From assembly GCF_900111495.1 (NCBI RefSeq), contig NZ_FOIU01000001.1:2356001-2420000 (forward strand): a DNA stretch of 64,000 nt, given 5' to 3'. Positions 15,754 to 24,017 of this stretch are shown here, in pieces. A program made the position numbers and the translations under genes. Source of the stretch: Chryseobacterium wanjuense (lineage in GTDB: Bacteria; Bacteroidota; Bacteroidia; Flavobacteriales; Weeksellaceae). The first letter of the stretch is position 1. Each line of letters starts with the position of its first letter. The notes under the pieces were generated by a model, which had not been told where the DNA came from, ran no database searches, and saw nothing but the letters and a program-made list of their open reading frames with translations.

Positions 15754-16615
15754 CTAAAAGTTTGTTTAATCCTACTGCAGCCTCTCCTAATCTCGGTCCG
15801 AAACCTGAAACCAAGCCACCGTCCATTGCGATGATTTTCTTGTTTTTACCCGCGTTTGTCTGTGAAACACCCGGCATTTTTAAAGCCCCCTCATTTCCTC
15901 CGGCACCTTGTAATCCGCTTGTGAAAAAGAACAGAATATCAGGATTTGCTTTTACAACTGCTTCAGGAGTTAACGGCTTGAAATCTTCGAAATCATTCAC
16001 GGCGTTTTCACCACCTGCAAGTCCGATCAATGCAGCCATTGGCGTATTTTTACCTGAAACCATCAGCATATTTCCTCTTGCGTAGATGAACAATACTTTT
16101 GGTTTTTTAGCGATGGGCTGGATTTGTTTTAAATCTGCATCGATTTTATCGTTCAATTTCTGATAATCTGTATTTCCGATCGCTTTTGCTACGTCTGCAA
16201 TTAATTTTTTAGTTCCGTCAACCGTAAATTCCTGTTTAAAAATTTCGGTCTGAATCTTTGACTCTTCGATTTTTTTCATTAATTCTGGGTTGATGTCTTT
16301 ATCAGACGCTAAAATTAATGTCGGAGAAACCGCCATGATCGGCTCGATCGTCATTGATCTTACGTGACCTAAATCTTTAGCCGTAGCTTTCAAAGATTCT
16401 GGATATGTGCTTGTAACATCGGTTCCTACGATTTCTTTTTCGTGGCCTAAAGCTGCTACGATTTCTGTAATCCCACCGTTTAACGTTACAATTTTATGGG
16501 TAGATTTTGGTGTTTCAGAACTTACTTCCGTAGTATTTTCTTTTTTCGCTTCTTCCGCTTTTTTGCAAGAATACACTGCGACAAGCACAGAAGCTGCAAG
16601 GATGAATTTTTTCAT
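15737..16615 (-). CDS. hmuT: haem ABC transporter substrate-binding lipoprotein
   Basis: 292 residues. Lipoprotein signal VLVAVYSC with lipidated Cys17, then an acidic/Lys linker and a class III solute-binding fold (HKIVTLNGGITEIVAALG, then DLGHVRSMTIEPIMAVSPTLIL). The hemin-binding subfamily call rests on this opening and on the adjacent hmuUV genes. It would deliver haem across the periplasm to HmuUV. A gap of 84 nt separates it from the hmuY-like gene upstream. Confidence 0.92.
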   Translation of the reverse strand: MKKFILAASVLVAVYSCKKAEEAKKENTTEVSSETPKSTHKIVTLNGGITEIVAALGHEKEIVGTDVTSTYPESLKATAKDLGHVRSMTIEPIMAVSPTLILASDKDINPELMKKIEESKIQTEIFKQEFTVDGTKKLIADVAKAIGNTDYQKLNDKIDADLKQIQPIAKKPKVLFIYARGNMLMVSGKNTPMAALIGLAGGENAVNDFEDFKPLTPEAVVKANPDILFFFTSGLQGAGGNEGALKMPGVSQTNAGKNKKIIAMDGGLVSGFGPRLGEAAVGLNKLLVENTK

Positions 16616-16699
16616 GATATACTATTATTTGATTTATTTTTTGATTTTTAATACTTGATTTTAAAGCAAAGGCGTTTCACTCAGCCAAGTCCGCATTAT

Positions 16700-17785
16700 T
16701 TACAGAGGTTTATATTCGAATTGAGGTCTGCCTCTTTCGCCTGCCGTATTGGTAAGTCTGGTGAATCTTAATTTGAAATAAAACCCTTCCGGATCTTTGA
16801 TGATGTAGAAACGGTCGCCGTAGACTTCCAGTCCGTTTGTACCTACAGGATTTCTCCAGTTGGCACCGATTACACGCTGATCATTATAAACGAATTTCGA
16901 CTGATCGATATCTGAAGTTTTAAAATTATTATAAGCTTCCACACCCGATCCTGAAGTTACCAGAACCTCATAAGCCCCGACTCCGGCTACATTATTTGTC
17001 GTAACAAAATCAGCATAGATATAGCTTCCCGCTCCCGCAATGATATTGGTAAATACCGTGAAACAGATATCCCATTTCTTTTTTTCGGGCTGGATAAACA
17101 CTTCTTTATTGTTTTTTAAACTTACAAAACTGTAGTTGTAAGCTGTGTTTTTTGCGATGGTCAGTTCTTTGTGTGTCGTTGCACCAAGCTCTGCATATTT
17201 CACTTTGTAACCGCCATCGGTAGTTCTTACAATCTGAACTTTCATCCATCCTCTGCTGTCACCGCCCGTCGCTACTGAACCTGTGGGAACCGAACCTGTA
17301 TAAATTTCCTTGCCCATATTCACTAAGTAAACCGCATTTTCAGCATCATTGGCTTTAATTTCGCCAATTGCCGTGTATCCTGCGGGGAAATTACCATTCA
17401 CATCATCAATATAAATTTCATTTGCCGGATTGAAATTGGCAACCTGTACCTGATTTTTTAGAGAAGTAAGATTCGATTCTGTTACCATATCTATGTTGGT
17501 GGCATCAGGAATTTTTCCTGCAGCCATCATGATGGATGAATTTAAAACTACTTTAAAAGCGCTTCCGGAATAAAAAGCAAGATCCCAGTCTGTTCTCTTC
17601 GTAAGAATCTCGGCATTGGCAGACAAATCAAACCAAACCTGGTTCGGCTGGGTGGCACCACCTACATCAGGATCTACTCTTGCTCCGTCTGAAGGTGCTA
17701 CAGCAACGGGATCTTCATTATCATTAATACACGATTGAGATATAAAAGAAGTTCCTATTAATAAACAAAATAGTATTTTTTTCAT
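16700..17785 (-). CDS. HmuY-family haem-binding lipoprotein
   Basis: 361 residues. Lipoprotein signal with lipidated Cys19 (FISQSC). The HmuY-like domain carries VWFDLSAN, WDLAFYSGSAF, the YKVKYAELG block, and WDICFTVFTN, with a C-terminal LRFTRL strand. Porphyromonas HmuY binds haem at the cell surface and passes it to a TonB-dependent receptor. Here the gene lies 10 nt downstream of such a receptor. The second homologue at 21048-22331 aligns along most of its length. Confidence 0.88.
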   Translation of the reverse strand: MKKILFCLLIGTSFISQSCINDNEDPVAVAPSDGARVDPDVGGATQPNQVWFDLSANAEILTKRTDWDLAFYSGSAFKVVLNSSIMMAAGKIPDATNIDMVTESNLTSLKNQVQVANFNPANEIYIDDVNGNFPAGYTAIGEIKANDAENAVYLVNMGKEIYTGSVPTGSVATGGDSRGWMKVQIVRTTDGGYKVKYAELGATTHKELTIAKNTAYNYSFVSLKNNKEVFIQPEKKKWDICFTVFTNIIAGAGSYIYADFVTTNNVAGVGAYEVLVTSGSGVEAYNNFKTSDIDQSKFVYNDQRVIGANWRNPVGTNGLEVYGDRFYIIKDPEGFYFKLRFTRLTNTAGERGRPQFEYKPL

Positions 17786-17795
17786 TTTTAATGAT

Positions 17796-19931
17796 TTAAA
17801 AATTATAATTTAATCTGGCAAAATAACTTCTGCCGTAGAATAGATTCTGCTGATTGGCTGCGGCATTATGACCGTCACCCGACTGAATGGTATTTCTTAC
17901 ATTCGTTACATCAAAAATATTTTTGATTCCGGCACTTATTTCGAAATGATTTTTAAAAAAAGGCTGGCTTACGGTGAAATTCATCATATTAAAATCACCG
18001 ATTTCCCCTAAAACATACTGCCCCGGATCTGTCGGATCCTGTGCATTTCCCTGGTGAGTGTAGCGTTTTTGGGTTCCGGTATATTTATAATAAAGGGCAA
18101 ATAAAGTTTTGGTATACGGTAAGGTGTAATTGGCTGCCAGATTAGCTTCAGCGTAATAATTAAAATCATCCGGCGAAGTGATATTTCCGGTATTCAGAAC
18201 CTGGGAAATTCCCATCACGGAAACCCCTGCATTGAAGGTTAAATCTCCTTTTCTTATGTTCAATCCGCCTCCGAATAAGATGGATTTATAATTGTCAACA
18301 TTTAAAAAAGTGATTTGCAGAGGACTGTTATTAATAATGACATCCTCAATTCTGTTCTTTACATCAAGGTACATTCCCGAAAGGCTGTAGTTGAACTTCC
18401 AGTCAGAAGAATTGGTTGTCGAGTAATCCCAGAATAAAGCTGCAGAATATCCGGTTTCGGGCTTCAGGTTTTCATTTCCTCTGATATCATGGTTGTTGTC
18501 GACTACAAAAGTATACAATTCATCATATGTCGGAAACCTGTTGGCAGAGCCGAATACTGCACGAATGTCTGATTTTTCAGTAGTTTTAAGCCTTACCGTT
18601 GCAGAATAATTATATTGTGAATCAAATTGATCACTCAATGCCAATCTCACTCCCGGACGTAATGATACCCAATCGTTTATCTTCCATTCGGCAGAAACAA
18701 AATTGGCATAATTAAATATCGAACGTTGAATATTTTTACCGTTATTATTGCTTTCAAAAGTAGTAGCATCGGCAAAACCTTTTGTACGGTCTAGTTCGTA
18801 TCCTACTTGAAAATTGATCTTCTCACTGTCCAGAAAATTACTGAACATTCCTCGCGAATAGAGAACATCTGATTTATAAAAAGTAACTTCAGGATCTCTT
18901 GATAATTCCTGTCTGTTGGGAACATCATAAGTATATTTTTGTGATTTTCTCTCCTGGCTTTGGTAAGAAAAATCTCCGTTGTAGTTTATTCTGCCCAGTT
19001 TTGTCTGAATATTAAACTGATGAATCCATCTTTTTGTATTGTAATCGATATCATCTGAAGTGTAAGTTCTGTTGCCAGCTCCGAGATACAACTCATTGAC
19101 TAATGGATTATAATAATTGATTTTTTCCGAAAGAAAATTCAGTTTATAATAAAAGCTTGTGTTGTTTTTGCTGTACCGGATCGTTCCGTTGGTGGTGATC
19201 TGATCTTTCGGCTGCCAGTCGTAACCGCGCAGTCCGTCATTATTTTCGCTAAAATATTTGTAGCCGTTCAGCACACCTTTATAGCCTTGAAAATCATTAT
19301 GATTGATGTCTGCTGCTACCGACCAGTTATCATTAATTTTATATCCAAGATTTAAAGACTGAATATGTCTTCCGTTTCCTTTTTTAAACCAGTCGTAATC
19401 TTTTCCCACCGTTTCTTCCTGTACAGAAGCCAGTGCTGTGAATTTTTTACCGTAATTTTTTTTAGTGATAATATTAATGACTCCCGCCACTGCATTATTT
19501 CCGTATTCAACTCCCATGGAACCCTTTACCACCTCTATTCTTTCAATATTATTCACATTGATTTTGGTAAGATCCACCAGGTTTCCCATTCCTTCATCGC
19601 TTACTACCGGGATATTATCAATAAGAATTTTTGTGTATTCTCCGCTCAGTCCCATGATATTGGCGCTGGAATTTCCTGAGCCTTTATTGGGTTCTATCAA
19701 TATGTTCAGATTTTGGTTCAGAACTTCTGCAACATTTGTAACGGCCATGTTTTTAATCTGTTGTGCATCAATAACCTCAACTTTATAAATGGATTTGTTG
19801 ATAGACTGCTGCATGTACTGACCCGTTACTACAACTTCTTCTATTTTCTTCTGGCTAAGAGTATCTTTTTCCTGTGCATTCACCCATAAGACTGTGGATA
19901 ACGATAGAACGGAAAGCACTTTCTTCTTCAT
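17796..19931 (-). CDS. TonB-dependent outer-membrane receptor (HmuR-like)
   Basis: 711 residues from the ATG at 19931, whose product opens with a standard signal peptide (KKKVLSVLSLSTVLWVNAQ). An upstream start at 19952 would put the signal out of place. The plug domain has VVVTGQYMQQ and the VEVVKGSMGVEYGNNAVAGVINI motif; a 22-strand barrel follows, ending with aromatic F (RLNYNF). It is the first gene of the haem operon and should import haem captured by HmuY. Confidence 0.92.
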   Translation of the reverse strand: MKKKVLSVLSLSTVLWVNAQEKDTLSQKKIEEVVVTGQYMQQSINKSIYKVEVIDAQQIKNMAVTNVAEVLNQNLNILIEPNKGSGNSSANIMGLSGEYTKILIDNIPVVSDEGMGNLVDLTKINVNNIERIEVVKGSMGVEYGNNAVAGVINIITKKNYGKKFTALASVQEETVGKDYDWFKKGNGRHIQSLNLGYKINDNWSVAADINHNDFQGYKGVLNGYKYFSENNDGLRGYDWQPKDQITTNGTIRYSKNNTSFYYKLNFLSEKINYYNPLVNELYLGAGNRTYTSDDIDYNTKRWIHQFNIQTKLGRINYNGDFSYQSQERKSQKYTYDVPNRQELSRDPEVTFYKSDVLYSRGMFSNFLDSEKINFQVGYELDRTKGFADATTFESNNNGKNIQRSIFNYANFVSAEWKINDWVSLRPGVRLALSDQFDSQYNYSATVRLKTTEKSDIRAVFGSANRFPTYDELYTFVVDNNHDIRGNENLKPETGYSAALFWDYSTTNSSDWKFNYSLSGMYLDVKNRIEDVIINNSPLQITFLNVDNYKSILFGGGLNIRKGDLTFNAGVSVMGISQVLNTGNITSPDDFNYYAEANLAANYTLPYTKTLFALYYKYTGTQKRYTHQGNAQDPTDPGQYVLGEIGDFNMMNFTVSQPFFKNHFEISAGIKNIFDVTNVRNTIQSGDGHNAAANQQNLFYGRSYFARLNYNF

Positions 19932-19949
19932 AGACACAAAAATTTTTGA

Positions 19950-20014
19950 CAAATATATGATTTTATTTAGAACAGTTAAAAATAAATAATTACTTTTGTG
20001 GAATAATTCTAAAT
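19950..20014. promoter_or_regulatory. divergent promoters and shared AT-rich operator
   Basis: Minus strand: TATATTTG (19957-19950) is the -7 box of the haem operon. Plus strand: TACTTTTG (19991-19998) is the -7 box for the gene at 20027. Between them TTTAGAACAGTTAAA (19967-19981) is an imperfect palindrome, and GAATAATTC (20001-20009) followed by TAAAT is a second site at the plus-strand start. Both contain the half-site ATTTAGAA on one strand. A Fur-type iron regulator is the likely binder, by context; the module is repeated at 20966-21022. Confidence 0.7.
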
Positions 20015-20026
20015 AAAAATAACGTT

Positions 20027-20845
20027 ATGAAATTAAAACTACTTTTAGGAACTTTGATGTTTGCTGCTGTTACAGCTCATGCACAAGTAGCTACTCTTAA
20101 TGAAAATTTCAACAACTTTACCCCCGGAAACACCACTTTCCCACAAGGAGGATGGTCTGCAGTGGTTGCAGCTCCTACAGCCACACCTCCACCTGTATCA
20201 CCAAGAATGATTGTAGCAGCTGATGCCAATGATGCCAACAATAAAATGGTGCAATCTTATGCCGGAAACAATGGTGCCGCACCATCATATTTAATTTCAC
20301 CTCAGATTGTAGCTCCTGCAGGAGACAAAACATTAACTTTTGATACAACATTAGTTTCCCCGTCTCCGGGTCCGGGAACCATTCAGATCGGATTGGCTTC
20401 AAACCCGACAGATATGTCGACTTTCGTACCGGTAGGAAACCCAATCACTGTTGCAACCATCGGAACTGTACAGAATATCAGTGTAAATATTCCTGCTTCT
20501 GCTTCACAATATCTGGTGTTCAGATTCACTCCATCAGCGACGCACGTTGCTGTTCAGATTGACAATGTGGTGTACAACACCTCTACAACGTTGGGAGTTT
20601 CTGATCAGTTAAAATCAAAAGAAGAAATCAGGTTTGCTGTAAATTCTGACAATACTGCTTTACAATTTGTGACCAGAAAAGACCCTAAAAACATCCAGGT
20701 GTATTCTGCCGGCGGACAAAAAGTGGCAGAAGGTAAATTAACCGGACAACTATTTGACATCAGCACTCTTCAGACAGGCGTTTATTATATGCTGATCGAA
20801 ACTGCAGAAGGAAATGCGGTGAAATCAAAATTCATTAAAAAGTAA
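20027..20845 (+). CDS. T9SS-sorted secreted protein, choice-of-anchor/jelly-roll type
   Basis: 272 residues. Signal peptide (LLLGTLMFAAVTAHAQ), then a beta-rich domain of about 165 residues with NENFNNFTPGNTTFPQGGW, which resembles choice-of-anchor J/cleaved adhesin domains. The last 75 residues are a type A T9SS sorting domain (VYSAGGQKVAEGKL, then STLQTGVYYMLI and KSKFIKK). Exported and displayed or released by the type IX system. Its promoter carries the same operator as the haem operon, so it is probably made under iron limitation. Ligand unknown. Confidence 0.8.
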   Translation: MKLKLLLGTLMFAAVTAHAQVATLNENFNNFTPGNTTFPQGGWSAVVAAPTATPPPVSPRMIVAADANDANNKMVQSYAGNNGAAPSYLISPQIVAPAGDKTLTFDTTLVSPSPGPGTIQIGLASNPTDMSTFVPVGNPITVATIGTVQNISVNIPASASQYLVFRFTPSATHVAVQIDNVVYNTSTTLGVSDQLKSKEEIRFAVNSDNTALQFVTRKDPKNIQVYSAGGQKVAEGKLTGQLFDISTLQTGVYYMLIETAEGNAVKSKFIKK

Positions 20846-20877
20846 AAGATTTATTAGACTATAATTTGCACAGAAGG

Positions 20878-20907
20878 CCGATTAATCCCGTATTAATCGG
20901 TTTTTTT
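20878..20907 (+). terminator. intrinsic terminator
   Basis: CCGATTAAT and ATTAATCGG form a 9-bp stem with a CCCGT loop, followed by seven T residues, 32 nt after the preceding stop. Confidence 0.85.
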
Positions 20908-20965
20908 ATTTTTCTAAAACTCCATATTGCGATATATTAATATTCAAACAAGATAAAAATCATGT

Positions 20966-21022
20966 TTTTATTTAGAATCATTAAAAATAATTTAAATAGT
21001 TTTGTAGAATAATTCTAAATAA
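20966..21022 (+). promoter_or_regulatory. promoter/operator duplicated from the haem divergent region
   Basis: Matches 19961-20016 nearly base for base: TTTTATTTAGAA, TTAAAAATAA, the -7 box TAGTTTTG (20997-21004) and then a perfect 13-bp palindrome TAGAATAATTCTA (21005-21017). One 1-nt length difference and scattered substitutions separate the copies. The operator covers the likely transcription start, so it should act as a repressor site. Confidence 0.72.
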
Positions 21023-21047
21023 TAAAACTATAAATATTAAAGATATT

Positions 21048-22331
21048 ATGAAAACAAAACTACTTTTTGCTTCAATGCTTGCTTTGGGAGTACAGCAGAC
21101 TGCCCTTGCCCAAGTGGATGCCAACGGATATACAGCCGTGAATATGACAATGGGTGCAGGCTACCAGAATCGAGTTTTTTTTGACTTAAGTGCAAACAGT
21201 ATCGTTTCACAACCCGCAAATTCCTGGGATATTGCGTTCTACAGAAATTCTGCGATGAGTTTTGGGACAAGAATTAATGATGCGCAGAATATTGAGGTTT
21301 ACCAGGCATCCAACAATCCAAACGACTGGAATACCATTACCACCAATAATGTTTCTACTTACGGAAATCCTCTTTTTAATCTTGACAATACAACGGCTCT
21401 TCAGGAAGGGGCATTTGAGCAGGGAACCGCTACTTACGGATGGGGAGAATATAATCCCGGAAACCACCATGTAGAAGGAAAAGTAATTTTTATTTTAAAA
21501 TATCTGAGTTCCGGAGAATATATAAAATTCATGATTGATGATTATTTCGGGGGTTACACATTCAAATATGCAAAATGGAATGCCTTATCGTCTTCATGGG
21601 ATGCAACGGTTTCTAAAACCATCGCCAACGGATCTGATGATGCGTATTTTAATTATTTCTCTTTCGCAACAGGAGAAAAAGTTAGCAACCAGGAACCTTC
21701 AAAGGCAAACTGGGATCTAATGTTCACCAGATATTGGACGTTTTATGCCAACATTATGATGTACAGAATGGCGGGCGTCATTCAAAATTCGAATATTACT
21801 GTAGCAAGAGTTCAGCCTGAAACACAAGCCGTTGCTACAAGTACTTTACCTCCTTCTGCAACATTTTCAAGCAATATCACGACCATCGGACATTCATGGA
21901 AACCGACTTCCGGAGCCCCGACTTCTGATGTGGTATATTATATCAAACAAGGTTCGGAATATTACAGATTGTATTTCATTTCCAATGAAGGAACAGCTAC
22001 GGGAAATATGTATTTTAAATATAAAAATATCACTTCGACACTGGGAGTTACTGACGTTGCAGGTAAAAAAGCATCTTTCGGAATTTACCCAAATCCTACG
22101 ACAGCCGACAAACACGTAACTGTTTTATTTGATGTTAAAGAAAAAGCAAACAACAAGGGTTCTGTGGAGGTTTATGATCTGTCCGGTAAAAAAGTATATT
22201 CGGCGGAGTTGACGAACCAGGCTGGTTTTTATAAGCAAGATTTGAACTTATCTCATCTTTCGTCAGGAAATTATTTAGTAAAAATTACTTTCGGCGGAAG
22301 CACGGAAACGAAGAAACTGATCGTGAAATAG
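21048..22331 (+). CDS. HmuY-like haem-binding protein with T9SS sorting domain
   Basis: 427 residues. Signal peptide (LALGVQQTALAQ), an HmuY-like domain to about residue 340, then a T9SS type A sorting domain (FGIYPNPTTADKHV, SVEVYDLSGKKVYSAEL, LSSGNYLVKI). Blocks shared with the HmuY lipoprotein next door: VFFDLSAN, WDIAFYRNSA, YTFKYAKWN, WDLMFTRYW and YYIKQGSEYYRLYF. Unlike that protein it has no lipobox, so it should be exported to the surface by T9SS. Haem binding is inferred from homology and regulation, not from identified ligand residues. Confidence 0.82.
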   Translation: MKTKLLFASMLALGVQQTALAQVDANGYTAVNMTMGAGYQNRVFFDLSANSIVSQPANSWDIAFYRNSAMSFGTRINDAQNIEVYQASNNPNDWNTITTNNVSTYGNPLFNLDNTTALQEGAFEQGTATYGWGEYNPGNHHVEGKVIFILKYLSSGEYIKFMIDDYFGGYTFKYAKWNALSSSWDATVSKTIANGSDDAYFNYFSFATGEKVSNQEPSKANWDLMFTRYWTFYANIMMYRMAGVIQNSNITVARVQPETQAVATSTLPPSATFSSNITTIGHSWKPTSGAPTSDVVYYIKQGSEYYRLYFISNEGTATGNMYFKYKNITSTLGVTDVAGKKASFGIYPNPTTADKHVTVLFDVKEKANNKGSVEVYDLSGKKVYSAELTNQAGFYKQDLNLSHLSSGNYLVKITFGGSTETKKLIVK

Positions 22332-22440
22332 TTGAAAAAGTAAATGGTCAATTGTCAATCGTGAAGTTTAAAAATTGACAACAAAGAGATTTCACCGTTC
22401 ACTATTCATATCAAAAGAAATACTTTCTATTTTTTCTAAT

Positions 22441-22472
22441 AAAAGGCTGTCCACGATTGTGAGCAGCCTTTT
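22441..22472 (+). terminator. intrinsic terminator
   Basis: AAAAGGCTG and CAGCCTTTT form a 9-bp stem around a 14-nt loop, 110 nt after the HmuY-like gene. The region from 22332 to the hairpin holds only low-complexity sequence (TCAATTGTCAATCGTGAA). Confidence 0.7.
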
Positions 22473-22486
22473 AGATTTTATGCTTA

Positions 22487-22570
22487 AGTTTGGAAGATGG
22501 GAGATGGAGGATGCAAGTTTTTTCAATATGATAAACTTCCGGCTTCCTGCTTCAGACATCCAGCCTAAAA
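22487..22570. repeat. purine/pyrimidine-biased intergenic repeat
   Basis: A purine-rich left half (GGAAGATGGGAGATGGAGG) and a pyrimidine-rich right half (CTTCCGGCTTCCTGCTTC, ending TCCAGCCTAAAA) can fold back. Relatives lie at 25302-25333, 27486-27568, 55527-55556, 61258-61294 and inside trpA at 8726-8753. Confidence 0.65.
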
Positions 22571-22571
22571 C

Positions 22572-22862
22572 TTACAATGTTTTAAATCCTTTATAAACTA
22601 AAGTCGAGCTTTCCAGCATTTTGGAAGCATCTCTTCTGAAATCCAACAAGTGATCCTGCCCGCTGTGACGGTTCAAGTGTTCTTCACTTTCCCATAATTC
22701 GACCATAAAAAATGTTCCTTTATTATCTTTATCTTCGATAAGGTCATACTGAATACATCCCTCTTCCTTTCTGGTTTCTCTTACCAAAGTCTGAAAAAGC
22801 TCTACCGCTTCCATCAGGTAATTTTCATTAAACTTGAAAAGCGCAATTACATATATGTTCAT
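22572..22862 (-). CDS. antibiotic biosynthesis monooxygenase (ABM) domain protein
   Basis: 96 residues, a single ABM ferredoxin-like domain. Marks are EGCIQYDLIED, the FFMVELWESEEHLNRH block, and a C-terminal strand. Proteins of this family (YgiN type) are small quinol or polyketide monooxygenases; haem-degrading IsdG enzymes have the same fold. The substrate here cannot be fixed. It lies 90 nt after the TauE-type permease in the same direction. Confidence 0.85.
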   Translation of the reverse strand: MNIYVIALFKFNENYLMEAVELFQTLVRETRKEEGCIQYDLIEDKDNKGTFFMVELWESEEHLNRHSGQDHLLDFRRDASKMLESSTLVYKGFKTL

Positions 22863-22952
22863 ATTATTTTTTTAATGATGTAAAAGTAAAATATTTTCAG
22901 GGTAGAAGATATTTTTCGGCCTTTTATTTTTCCACAAAGAAGAGAAAAATCA

Positions 22953-23837
22953 TTAAAAAACAGATTTATAAATCGTTATGGAACTCATCACAATTACCAG
23001 CAGACCAATGACTATAAACATACTTTTCACAGGTAATTTTGCAGTGAGCATGGCAGAAAACGGTGCGGTAACGATACCTCCTATCAAAAGTCCTAAAATA
23101 ATGTTCCAATGCTGGATTCCTAAAGTGAAAATAAAAGTAATGGCCGCCGTAAGGGTGAGAATAAATTTCGCCACCGTAGAACTTCCCACTGCAAATCTGG
23201 GGGTAAAAGAATTTTTAATTAAAGTTCCGGTCACCAAAGGTCCCCACCCGCCTCCGGCAAAGGAATCGATGAAACCTCCGATCACTCCTAATCTCGTAAG
23301 ATTGGTTTTTCTTTTTAATTTTTTATCCTGTTTTTTCTTAAAAGCATTCGACAAGATCTGAATTCCAAGATACAGGGTATAAAAAGCGATGATTGTTTTG
23401 GTGATTTTCGCGTAATATTCGCCAAGATACGTCAAGGAAACGGCACCCATAATCGCCCCGATCACAGCAGGAATTGCCAGTCTTTTTACCAGACTTTTAC
23501 TTACATTTTTAAGTTTGATATGACTGATGCTTCCCGCTGCTGTAGTAAAACTTTCCGCAGAATGAATACTCGCACTGACAATATGCGGTGGGATATTCAA
23601 AAATAAAAGTGTAGTGGTACAAATCACGCCATAGCCCATTCCCATTGATCCGGCGACGATTTCCGCCAAAAAACCAACCAGCATCATCCAGTAAAAAATA
23701 TAATTGTCTTTTGCTAAAATGGTTAAAAGTTCATCAAGATAGCCCATTTCATACATCGAAAAAACTGCGATAAACAATACTGCCAATGTCACAAAAAATA
23801 CATTGAGCCTGATCTGAACTTTTCTGGAAATTACCAT
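22953..23837 (-). CDS. TauE/SafE family permease
   Basis: 294 residues with about eight hydrophobic segments. The family motif GxxxGxGYG appears as VAGSMGMGYGVICTTTL, and the second repeat carries GGFIDSFAGGGWGPL. Members export or import sulfite, sulfonates or related anions. It lies downstream of cysHDN in the same direction, separated by an inverted repeat, so a link to sulfite handling is plausible. Confidence 0.88.
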   Translation of the reverse strand: MVISRKVQIRLNVFFVTLAVLFIAVFSMYEMGYLDELLTILAKDNYIFYWMMLVGFLAEIVAGSMGMGYGVICTTTLLFLNIPPHIVSASIHSAESFTTAAGSISHIKLKNVSKSLVKRLAIPAVIGAIMGAVSLTYLGEYYAKITKTIIAFYTLYLGIQILSNAFKKKQDKKLKRKTNLTRLGVIGGFIDSFAGGGWGPLVTGTLIKNSFTPRFAVGSSTVAKFILTLTAAITFIFTLGIQHWNIILGLLIGGIVTAPFSAMLTAKLPVKSMFIVIGLLVIVMSSITIYKSVF

Positions 23838-23860
23838 TTTTTTTTATGTTTTCTAAAATT

Positions 23861-24001
23861 TTTAAACCATTAAGAAAAGATGTAAGGAGTTTAGGAAAAT
23901 TAAGATTTTGCAAGCGAAAAAAATAACTTAAACTTTTAAAATACCTTCAATATTTATCTTAAATAAACTTAACTTATTACATCTTTTCTTAATGGTTCAA
24001 A
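23861..24001. repeat. long inverted repeat, TTTAAACCATTAAG ends
   Basis: Arms 23861-23885 and 23977-24001 match at 24 of 25 positions. The internal AAGGAGTTTAGGAAAATTAAGAT is shared in part with the element at 29728-29858. It is noncoding and lies between cysN and the TauE gene. Confidence 0.75.
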
Positions 24002-24017
24002 TTACATTTAATTCAAA

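Noticed and set aside
19932..19952. Upstream start for the TonB-dependent receptor
   Set aside because: It overlaps the -7 box and displaces the signal peptide from the N-terminus.
22375..22596. 73-residue frame after the HmuY-like T9SS gene
   Set aside because: It spans a terminator hairpin and an intergenic repeat and has no conserved features.
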